A DNA stretch of 11,097 bases, from assembly GCA_009787435.1 (NCBI GenBank), contig WRFW01000187.1:1-11097 (forward strand), written 5' to 3'. How positions within the stretch are numbered: position 1 is the stretch's first letter; each line of letters begins with the position of its first letter. The position numbers and the translations under genes were made by a program. Shown here piece after piece: positions 6,653-11,097 of this stretch. Under the pieces are notes generated by a model. That model saw only the letters and a program-made list of their open reading frames with translations, was not told where the DNA came from and did no database searches. This DNA comes from Defluviitaleaceae bacterium. GTDB lineage: Bacteria; Bacillota; Clostridia; Lachnospirales; UBA5962.

Positions 6653-6928
6653 ATGAGAATTTTAAAAATATTGTTAATGATTAGCATTTTAATCTTGATT
6701 GTTTCTGCTAGCATAAATATTTATCACCAGTATACAGTATATTTAGTATATTTAGAACGAACGCATTATTTAGAAGCTAGAATTAAAGAAGAAACAGAAA
6801 GAAATGAGTTTTTAATGAAAGAATATGAAAACCGTTTTTCAGATGAAAGAGTTGAAGCGATGGCAAGAGAGAGGCTAGGTTTAATACGCCAAAATGAAAT
6901 ATTGTTCGTTCCCATTGCTGAAAATTAA
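6653..6928 (+). CDS. divIC: septum formation initiator, DivIC/FtsB-like cell division protein
   Basis: The 91-residue protein has one transmembrane helix (about residues 3-24, ILKILLMISILILIVSASIN), a short extracellular coiled coil rich in Glu and Arg (about 34-62), and the C-terminal DivIC/FtsB signature ERVEAMARERLGLIRQNEILF (about 65-85). It would sit in the membrane with FtsL and DivIB in the divisome complex that activates septal peptidoglycan synthesis. In many Firmicutes divIC directly follows yabQ; here it is ~5 kb downstream of yabQ, beyond glnN and the nitroreductase gene. The ribosome binding site is weak (AGGAA at 6642-6646). I cannot exclude that it is the FtsL-type paralogue, but size and the C-terminal motif favour DivIC. 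Confidence 0.85.
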   Translation: MRILKILLMISILILIVSASINIYHQYTVYLVYLERTHYLEARIKEETERNEFLMKEYENRFSDERVEAMARERLGLIRQNEILFVPIAEN

Positions 6929-7070
6929 CCGAACGCTATAAAGCTATAATTTTTTAATTTAGCTCTATTTAATATAGCAATATTTAGCCATTTATAAAAA
7001 AAGCTAAGCTGGACATTATAATAAAAAATACTGTTAAGCTTATGAATTATTTTAGCCGCTGCTTTTAAAT
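6929..7070. other. AT-rich gap after divIC; no gene seen
   Basis: No reading frame with a ribosome binding site lies here. It holds scattered short dyads built from GCTATA and AGCTTA words, and one arm (7035-7049) of a perfect inverted repeat whose other arm lies on the far side of repeat copy B. I see no convincing terminator for divIC and no clear promoter for spoIVB. Confidence 0.5.
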
Positions 7071-7188
7071 AATTGAGTACCTCTAAAAACTGCTAAGTTT
7101 TTAGGAAAGGTGCGTTAAAGATAGACCTCTTTGTGCTATCTTAGGTGAACTAAAAACTACCAAAGAGAGTTTTTAGAGATACTTAATT
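7071..7188 (-). repeat. MITE-like intergenic repeat, copy B (reverse orientation)
   Basis: Its 118 bp align along the full length with copy C when reverse-complemented. Terminal inverted repeats: AATTGAGTACCTCTAAAAAC (7071-7090) and GTTTTTAGAGATACTTAATT (7169-7188), two mismatches in 20. Read on the minus strand it contains three hairpins: CTAAAAAC/GTTTTTAG with an 11-nt loop, AGATAG/CTATCT, and CTAAAAAC/GTTTTTAG with a 6-nt loop. Two of these reuse the terminal repeats, so a single long stem and a cloverleaf are alternative folds. It lies just upstream of spoIVB. Confidence 0.88.
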
Positions 7189-7244
7189 CATAAGCTTAGA
7201 AATTGTATAAAGATTTTTTAATATATAAAGTTCAGGGGGCTTTC

Positions 7245-7970
7245 ATGCGTAAAAAAGTATTACTTTTACTAACCTTAATAAGCTTTTATAAGCCAACAAC
7301 TATAGCTTTTTCAGAAAATATAACAGAGCTAGTTCCAATAGGCTTACCAGTTGCTATGGAAGTTAAAACAGACAGTGTAATAATAGCTGGAATGGGCACA
7401 ATAACTTACTATAACCCAAAAACGAGCAAATTTGCAGCTTTAGGCCATGGCATTATGGACGAACATACAAAAGAAGTTATACAAATAAAAGAAGGCAATG
7501 TGTTCGTTTCTAATTCAATTGAAATTAAAAGAGGGGAAGAAGGCGACCCAGGCGAATTAAAAGGTAATATAGAAGAAAAAAATAAGATAGGAAAAATTAC
7601 AGGCAATAATGAAACAGGAATATATGGCGAACTAGCTAACATAGAAATTTTTAACTCTGTACATGTCGCTAAAAAAGCTGAAATTGAACTAGGAAAAGCT
7701 ATAATTCTTTCAAGTATTGATGGCGAGCTGAAAGAATATGCTGTTAATATTGAAAATATAAACCCCCAAACTACAGACCCTACTAAAAGCTTTGTAATCA
7801 AAATAGTTGATGATGAATTAATAAAATTAACAGGCGGCATAATCCAAGGGATGAGTGGAAGCCCAATACTTCAAAATAATAAAATAATAGGTGCTGTTAC
7901 ACATGTGTTCGTTTCTAATCCTGCAAAAGGATACGGTATATTTATAGAAAGTATGTTAGATTGTGAATAG
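7245..7970 (+). CDS. spoIVB: SpoIVB-like stage IV sporulation serine peptidase (S55), PDZ domain missing
   Basis: SpoIVB is secreted by the forespore and starts the proteolytic signal that releases SpoIVFB to activate sigma-K. This 241-residue form has an N-terminal signal/anchor (MRKKVLLLLTLISFYKPTTIAFS), then ELVPIGLPVAMEVKTDSVIIAG, then directly the S55 peptidase domain: GTITYYNPKT, the catalytic His68 (GHGI), Asp189, and Ser204 in GGIIQGMSGSPI. The end is IIGAVTHVFVSNP..GYGIFIESML. The Asp-Ser spacing of 15 equals that of Bacillus D363/S378. Bacillus SpoIVB is 426 residues, and its ~100-residue PDZ domain falls exactly where this protein has nothing, so the loss looks clean. ATG 7245 is preferred because AGGGGG lies five bases upstream and the signal peptide starts there; a TTG 14 codons earlier has no such site. 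Copies of the MITE-like repeat flank it in opposite orientation. Confidence 0.9.
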   Translation: MRKKVLLLLTLISFYKPTTIAFSENITELVPIGLPVAMEVKTDSVIIAGMGTITYYNPKTSKFAALGHGIMDEHTKEVIQIKEGNVFVSNSIEIKRGEEGDPGELKGNIEEKNKIGKITGNNETGIYGELANIEIFNSVHVAKKAEIELGKAIILSSIDGELKEYAVNIENINPQTTDPTKSFVIKIVDDELIKLTGGIIQGMSGSPILQNNKIIGAVTHVFVSNPAKGYGIFIESMLDCE

Positions 7971-7998
7971 ATTATATATTAAGCCCTTATTAATTTCA

Positions 7999-8116
7999 AA
8001 TTGGGTATCTCTAAAACTCCCTTTGGTCGTTTTTAGCTCACCCAAGATAGCCCAAAGAATGTGCTATCTTTAACGTACCTTTCTAAAAACTTGTCAGTTT
8101 TTAGAGATGCTCAATT
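7999..8116 (+). repeat. MITE-like intergenic repeat, copy C
   Basis: This 118-bp copy is very similar to the reverse complement of copy B. Its ends are AATTGGGTATCTCTAAAA and TTTTAGAGATGCTCAATT; the two mismatches between them become G-U pairs in a transcript. The middle hairpin AAGATAGC/GCTATCTT is perfect (8 bp), and the third hairpin CTAAAAAC/GTTTTTAG has a 6-nt loop. It fills most of the spoIVB-dacF gap and ends 36 bp before the dacF start. Confidence 0.88.
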
Positions 8117-8152
8117 AAGAATAAATTTTTTAAAAATACAAAGAATAAGTGC

Positions 8153-9151
8153 ATGAAAGCATTTATTCTTTTTTTGATTTTTTTGATTTATACACCTAGA
8201 GTTTTAGTAGCTGAAAATATAGAAGTTGTTGCAAATGCTGCTATTTTATTAGACGCTGATTCAGGTAGAGTTTTGTGGGAGAAAAACGCATATGAACAGC
8301 TTCCAATGGCAAGCACAACAAAAATAATGACCGCTATAGTAGCTTTAGAAAACGCTAACATAGAAGATATTGTAACTATTTCATCACTCGCAGCTTCCCA
8401 ACCAAAAGTTAGAATGGAGCTTAAAAAAGGTGAAGAAATAAAATTAGAACACTTATTATATGCCCTTATGCTAAATTCATTTAATGATGCTGCAGTTGCC
8501 ATTGCAGAATACGTTTCTGGCAGTGTAGAAGAATTTTGCAACCTTATGACTATTAGAGCAGGCGAAATGGGAGCATACAACACCTCTTTTAAAACACCAA
8601 GCGGATTAGATGCAGAGGGGCACTTTTCAACTGCTTATGATATGGCAATAATTACAAAAGAAGCATTAAAAAACGAAGAATTTATAAAAATAATTAACAC
8701 AAGAAATTGGGAAGCAGAAAGTAATAAAAGAAGCTATTCACTAGTAAATAAAAATAGGCTTTTAGATGAAGTACAAGGGGCTTACGGTGTAAAAACAGGC
8801 TTCACTGGGCTTGCTGGGCATTGCTTTGTTGGCAGTGTGAAAAGAGATTTAAACCTTATTACAGTCGTTTTGGGGAGCGGGCACGCTGGCAATAGAAAAC
8901 AAAAATGGTTAGATACGAAAGAACTTTTAAACCACGGCTTTAAAACATTTAAAAATGTTGAAGTTTTTAAAAATCACAATATCGCAATGAAAGATGATGA
9001 TATTTTAGAAGTTTTTGAAGAAAAAAGTGTAGTTAAAATTTATATAAATAACAAGCTTGAAAAGTTAATAAAAATAGACTACACACCAGAACCGATAAAA
9101 GAAAAGCCTAAGAGCTTTTTTGAACGTATCTTAGGGGTAAAAGATATATGA
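8153..9151 (+). CDS. dacF: D-alanyl-D-alanine carboxypeptidase, DacF/PBP5-type (S11)
   Basis: The 332-residue precursor has a signal peptide with a likely cut after VLVA (residue 20). The S11 penicillin-binding domain follows, with the active-site S54-T-T-K57, the second motif S109-F-N111 and the third K214-T-G216. A PBP5-type C-terminal beta domain (about 256-312) and a short basic, amphipathic tail (about 313-332) that may touch the membrane complete it. It removes the terminal D-Ala from peptidoglycan pentapeptides, limiting cross-linking. Its position next to spoIVB hints at a spore-cortex role like that of DacF or DacB, but it could equally be a vegetative DacA-type enzyme; the sequence alone does not decide. 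The SxN motif with Phe in the middle is less usual than Ala or Gly. No good ribosome binding site precedes ATG 8153; repeat copy C ends 36 bp upstream. Confidence 0.9.
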   Translation: MKAFILFLIFLIYTPRVLVAENIEVVANAAILLDADSGRVLWEKNAYEQLPMASTTKIMTAIVALENANIEDIVTISSLAASQPKVRMELKKGEEIKLEHLLYALMLNSFNDAAVAIAEYVSGSVEEFCNLMTIRAGEMGAYNTSFKTPSGLDAEGHFSTAYDMAIITKEALKNEEFIKIINTRNWEAESNKRSYSLVNKNRLLDEVQGAYGVKTGFTGLAGHCFVGSVKRDLNLITVVLGSGHAGNRKQKWLDTKELLNHGFKTFKNVEVFKNHNIAMKDDDILEVFEEKSVVKIYINNKLEKLIKIDYTPEPIKEKPKSFFERILGVKDI

Positions 9152-9208
9152 TTAAACTTAAAATTTAAAAAATAAATAAAACAAACTTGCTTCGGTTACA
9201 CTAAAATA

Positions 9209-9230
9209 ACTAGGACGTATAAGCCCTAGT
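9209..9230 (+). promoter_or_regulatory. short hairpin upstream of the DUF3892 gene
   Basis: ACTAGG (9209-9214) and CCTAGT (9225-9230) pair around a 10-base loop just ahead of the GAGAGG ribosome binding site. It lacks a U-run, so it is not an intrinsic terminator. It may be a leader stem or chance. I found no clear promoter for the following operon. Confidence 0.3.
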
Positions 9231-9245
9231 GAAATGAGAGGTTTT

Positions 9246-9536
9246 ATGAATATGGAAATTAACAACCTAGCTATACATGCATTTAAAGAGATTCCAGAAG
9301 CAAAGCCAAATGCAGAAAAAATTACTGCATTAGTTAAAGACAGTGGAAAAATTGTTGGCTATCAACTATCTAATGGGAATATAACTACAAAAGAAGAAGC
9401 AATTAATTTAGCTAAGCAAGGTGAAATTGCAGGCGTTGGTATAGCTGTGAATAAAGGCTCTGAGTATTTAAAATCTTTACCAGATATAACAGAAGAAAAT
9501 AATTTGGGCAGTTTGCCCTCAATTTCAAGGAGTTAA
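9246..9536 (+). CDS. DUF3892 domain small protein
   Basis: The 96-residue product carries a DUF3892 domain: EKITALVKDSGKIVGYQLSNGNITTKEEAINLAKQGEIAGVGIAVNKGSEYLKSLPD, followed by the acidic/Asn stretch EENNLGSLPSI that often closes the family. Function is unknown; the domain is small, probably soluble, and widespread in Clostridia and Bacilli, often in tiny operons. The start at ATG 9246 is suggested by GAGAGG (9236-9241), though the spacing is short; ATG 9234 or 9252 in the same frame are alternatives. The stop TAA is one base before the start of a 44-codon gene whose AGGAG site lies within the 3' end of this gene, so the two are co-translated. A strong terminator ends the operon. Confidence 0.8.
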   Translation: MNMEINNLAIHAFKEIPEAKPNAEKITALVKDSGKIVGYQLSNGNITTKEEAINLAKQGEIAGVGIAVNKGSEYLKSLPDITEENNLGSLPSISRS

Positions 9537-9537
9537 T

Positions 9538-9672
9538 ATGGCAAAAGCAGGAATGAAAAGACCATCTCCATCGGAATCTTACAGCACAGAGAGTAATAAG
9601 AAGAATAAAATACCGAAAAATGATTTAGACCCTGTTCCAGAGATACAAGGAAAAGAAAAATATAAGAAATAA
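9538..9672 (+). CDS. 44-residue basic small protein, conserved-looking partner of DUF3892
   Basis: ATG 9538 lies five bases after AGGAG (9528-9532) and one base after the upstream stop. The protein opens MAKAGMKRPSPSESY, continues with TESNKKNKIPKNDLDPVPEIQGK and ends in KEKYKK. It is highly charged, has no membrane segment and looks disordered. Good start signals, tight coupling, and a terminator immediately after its stop argue that it is translated. From memory, clostridial small proteins with KAGMRRP..TESNK..PKNE..PVPEIQGKAK patterns exist, so it is probably a conserved family, but I cannot confirm this here and its function is unknown. Confidence 0.75.
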   Translation: MAKAGMKRPSPSESYSTESNKKNKIPKNDLDPVPEIQGKEKYKK

Positions 9673-9673
9673 T

Positions 9674-9711
9674 AAAAAAGGCTTTTGATAAATAATCAAA
9701 AGCCTTTTTTT
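9674..9711. terminator. bidirectional intrinsic terminator between the DUF3892 operon and tRNA-Leu
   Basis: GGCTTTTGAT (9680-9689) and ATCAAAAGCC (9695-9704) form a perfect 10-bp stem with a 5-base loop. It is flanked by six A's (9674-9679) and seven T's (9705-9711). It starts two bases after the small-protein stop and lies eight bases past the tRNA-Leu 3' end, terminating transcription from both sides. Confidence 0.95.
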
Positions 9712-9718
9712 GCACATA

Positions 9719-9802
9719 TGCCCGAGGCCAGACTTGAACTGGCACGGTGTTGCCACCGCAGGATTTTAAGTCCTGTGCGTCTGCCGATTCCGCCACTCGG
9801 GC
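9719..9802 (-). tRNA. tRNA-Leu (UAA)
   Basis: Read on the minus strand, the 84-nt class II tRNA has acceptor stem GCCCGAG/CTCGGGC with discriminator A, anticodon stem CAGGA/TCCTG around CTTAAAA (anticodon UAA), a variable arm CGGTGGCAACACCG and a T arm GCCAG/CTGGC with TTCAAGT. CCA is not encoded. It is the last gene of the Asp-Val-Leu operon. Confidence 0.96.
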
Positions 9803-9852
9803 ATGAAATTTAAATTTAAAACTAAAGGACACCTTTAATACTTTATTAAAAA

Positions 9853-9925
9853 TGGACAATGAGGGACTTGAACCCCCGACATCCTGCTTGTAAGGCAGGC
9901 GCTCTCCCAACTGAGCTAATCGTCC
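9853..9925 (-). tRNA. tRNA-Val (UAC)
   Basis: The minus-strand 73-nt cloverleaf has acceptor stem GGACGAT/ATTGTCC (one G-U pair), discriminator A, and anticodon stem CCTGC/GCAGG around CTTACAA (anticodon UAC). The T loop is TTCAAGT. CCA is not encoded. It lies between tRNA-Asp and tRNA-Leu in one transcript. Confidence 0.96.
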
Positions 9926-9948
9926 ATAAAAGATTAAAGATGCCCAAA

Positions 9949-10022
9949 CGACCCTGAAGGGACTCGAACCCTCGGCCTCCGCCGTGACAGGGCGGCGCTC
10001 TAACCAACTGAGCTACAGGGCC
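9949..10022 (-). tRNA. tRNA-Asp (GUC)
   Basis: The minus-strand 74-nt cloverleaf has acceptor stem GGCCCTG/CAGGGTC, the Asp identity discriminator G, anticodon stem CCGCC/GGCGG around CTGTCAC (anticodon GUC), and T arm GAGGG/CCCTT with one G-U pair. CCA is not encoded. It is the first gene after the consensus promoter at 10104-10132. Confidence 0.96.
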
Positions 10023-10103
10023 AAATTTTCAAAAAAGCTTTTTCTAAAAACAAGATATAGATGAAAGCTTTTAAAAATCTGCCATGCTTAAACAACAAAT
10101 ATA

Positions 10104-10132
10104 ATTATAGCACATTTTTTCATGATTGTCAA
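10104..10132 (-). promoter_or_regulatory. consensus promoter of the tRNA-Asp-Val-Leu operon
   Basis: On the minus strand TTGACA (10132-10127), 17 bp, and TATAAT (10109-10104) match the sigma-A consensus perfectly, as expected for a stable RNA operon. Transcription would begin near 10097, about 75 nt before tRNA-Asp. Confidence 0.9.
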
Positions 10133-10204
10133 GCACTTTTTTAAAAGTTTTTAATTTTTTTACTATAATTTAAGATTATTAGTAAAATTCTGAAAATCTA
10201 ACAA

Positions 10205-10277
10205 AGCTCACGACGGGGATTGAACCCGTGGCCTCCGCCTTACCAAGGCGACGCTCTACCAACTGAGCTACGAGAGC
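10205..10277 (-). tRNA. tRNA-Thr (GGU) with an acceptor-stem mismatch
   Basis: The minus-strand 73-nt cloverleaf has anticodon stem CGCCT/AGGCG-type pairing around the loop TTGGTAA (anticodon GGU), a T arm ACGGG/CCCGT with TTCAATC, and discriminator U. The acceptor strands GCTCTCG and CGTGAGC pair except for a U-U opposition at position 5:68. CCA is not encoded. It has its own promoter just upstream. No clear terminator separates it from the Asp-Val-Leu promoter, so read-through is possible. Confidence 0.93.
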
Positions 10278-10295
10278 TTAAAACCTACTCTAAAT

Positions 10296-10324
10296 ATAAT
10301 AACACAAATCATCAAAAATGTCAA
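10296..10324 (-). promoter_or_regulatory. promoter of tRNA-Thr
   Basis: On the minus strand TTGACA (10324-10319), 17 bp, and TATTAT (10301-10296) form a near-consensus sigma-A promoter that would start about 12 nt before tRNA-Thr. Confidence 0.85.
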
Positions 10325-10347
10325 TAAATTTTTTTAACACATGCGGC

Positions 10348-10439
10348 GGGGCTATAATATAAAAATATAGCTATACCAAATCTGCACAACTTGAAAGAAT
10401 TAATTATAGCAAAGCTAGCCACCGCACTGGGGCTATAAT
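10348..10439. repeat. short GGGGCTATAAT repeat, copies 2 and 3
   Basis: GGGGCTATAATATAAAAATATAGCT (10348-10372, shown here in full as a 25-bp repeat with one difference from 6610-6634) is followed 45 bp later by GCCACC and TGGGGCTATAAT (10418-10439), which repeats the other end of copy 1. The segment also contains a loose inverted match between TGCGGC..GGCTATAAT (10342-10357) and ATTATAGC..CCACCGCA (10404-10426). It occupies the gap between the tRNA-Thr promoter and the aspartokinase promoter. Confidence 0.55.
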
Positions 10440-10477
10440 TTACTTTATAAAAATTCTATAATATTTTTAGAAACCTC

Positions 10478-10506
10478 TTTACAGCTTGTGCAATATATTG
10501 TATTAT
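10478..10506 (+). promoter_or_regulatory. sigma-A promoter of the aspartokinase gene
   Basis: TTTACA (10478-10483), 17 bp, and TATTAT (10501-10506) give a near-consensus promoter. The predicted start near 10513 leaves only about 25 nt before the ATG, which leaves no room for a lysine riboswitch or T-box on a transcript from this promoter. Confidence 0.75.
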
Positions 10507-10537
10507 ATAGTATTAAAGAAATTTAGGTGGTGATTTT

Positions 10538-11097
10538 ATGATAATGGTTCAAAAATTTGGCGGCAGCTCTGTTGCCACTATTGATAAAATTAAAAATATT
10601 GCAAAAAAGCTTAAAGAAGACTACATTAATGGAAATGAGATAGTAGTAGTTTTAAGTGCTATGGGCAATAAGACTGATGAACTAATTCATAAAGCGGAAA
10701 ATATAAGCTGCAAAGTTTTTAATAAAATTTCAAAAAGAGAGTTAGATATGCTGCTTTCTATAGGAGAGCAAGAAAGTGTAGCCTTAATGACTATGGCACT
10801 GCATGAACTTGGGCTTCCGGCAATATCGCTTGGGGCATATGGGGCAGGAATTAAAGTTTCAGAAGAATTTGGAAACGCAAGAATACAAAACATAGAAACT
10901 GAAAAAATTAGAAGAGCATTAGAGCAGAAAAGCATAGTTGTAGTTACTGGCTTTCAAGGAGTTACCCAATATGGAGATATAGCAACTTTGGGGCGTGGCG
11001 GCTCAGATACTACAGCAGTTGCATTAGCGTGCGCTTTAAATGCTGAATTATGTGAAATATATACCGATGTGGACGGGGTATACACAGCAGACCCCCG
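10538..11097 (+). CDS. aspartokinase, 3' part cut off by the window edge
   Basis: The frame opens at ATG 10538, after the ribosome binding site AGGTGGTG (10524-10531), and stays open to the end, giving 186 residues of the amino-acid kinase domain. It has VQKFGGSS (4-11, catalytic Lys6), VVVLSAMGNKTDEL (36-49), GEQES (76-80), VVTGFQG (135-141), GRGGSDTTAVALA (152-164) and TDVDGVYTADP (176-186). The enzyme phosphorylates aspartate, the first step towards lysine, threonine, methionine and diaminopimelate; the last feeds cell wall and dipicolinate synthesis in spore formers. The usual GxQAGIxTD stretch reads GAYGAGIKVSEE here, a modest departure. The C-terminal ACT regulatory domains are outside the window, so the isozyme (LysC, DapG or ThrD type) cannot be assigned. 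Confidence 0.94.
   Translation, partial: MIMVQKFGGSSVATIDKIKNIAKKLKEDYINGNEIVVVLSAMGNKTDELIHKAENISCKVFNKISKRELDMLLSIGEQESVALMTMALHELGLPAISLGAYGAGIKVSEEFGNARIQNIETEKIRRALEQKSIVVVTGFQGVTQYGDIATLGRGGSDTTAVALACALNAELCEIYTDVDGVYTADP

Noticed and set aside
7201..7240. Sigma-G or sigma-F promoter in front of spoIVB
   Set aside because: The AT-rich bases give only loose partial matches to the -35 and -10 patterns; not distinguishable from background.
7203..7244. TTG start 14 codons upstream for spoIVB
   Set aside because: It has no ribosome binding site, whereas ATG 7245 has AGGGGG at good spacing and begins a normal signal peptide.
874..8116. The 118-bp repeats as tRNA-like genes
   Set aside because: The three-arm outline recalls a cloverleaf, but there is no T-loop consensus, anticodon-arm geometry or 7-bp acceptor stem, and the ends are long inverted repeats.
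9533..9910. 125-residue open frame on the minus strand
   Set aside because: It runs through tRNA-Leu, part of tRNA-Val and a terminator; the translation is tRNA sequence read as codons.

Overview
The window looks like a chromosomal segment from an AT-rich, endospore-forming member of the Clostridia (Firmicutes). The evidence is the sporulation genes yabP, yabQ and spoIVB, the Firmicutes-type RqcP and DivIC proteins, strong AGGAGG-type ribosome binding sites, sigma-A promoters close to consensus, and the low GC content. No prophage, insertion sequence transposase or CRISPR array is visible. I cannot name the genus from this sequence.

Layout, left to right. The 5' part of rpsB (ribosomal protein S2, minus strand) runs off the left edge and has a consensus-like promoter and a ~220-nt leader. 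yabP-yabQ (plus strand, overlapping by 4 bp) face hup-rqcP (minus strand: HU and an S4-domain ribosome quality control factor) across a bidirectional terminator. Next comes a TRAM-less 23S rRNA uracil-C5 methyltransferase (minus), divergent from a type III glutamine synthetase (glnN, plus). A nitroreductase-family flavoprotein, a DivIC-like cell division protein, a short SpoIVB serine peptidase without its PDZ domain, and a DacF-type D,D-carboxypeptidase follow on the plus strand. A two-gene operon of small proteins (DUF3892 plus a 44-aa protein) ends at a strong terminator shared with a convergent tRNA operon (Asp-Val-Leu, minus strand). tRNA-Thr has its own promoter, and the 5' part of an aspartokinase gene runs off the right edge.

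Functionally this is mostly housekeeping: translation and RNA modification, nitrogen assimilation, division, and spore cortex and sigma-K checkpoint functions. The gene order is scrambled relative to the usual hup-rqcP-yabP-yabQ-divIC block. Here hup-rqcP is inverted, and divIC lies ~5 kb away beyond glnN and a nitroreductase gene.

The least ordinary content is between the genes. A ~118-bp MITE-like repeat with ~20-bp imperfect terminal inverted repeats and up to three internal hairpins occurs three times (874-989, 7071-7188, 7999-8116). Two copies in opposite orientation flank spoIVB. A separate hairpin repeat, in about two tandem copies, follows glnN. A third short motif (GGGGCTATAAT...ATATAGCT) occurs at the nitroreductase/divIC junction and twice upstream of the aspartokinase gene. 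The PDZ-less SpoIVB is the most unusual protein.
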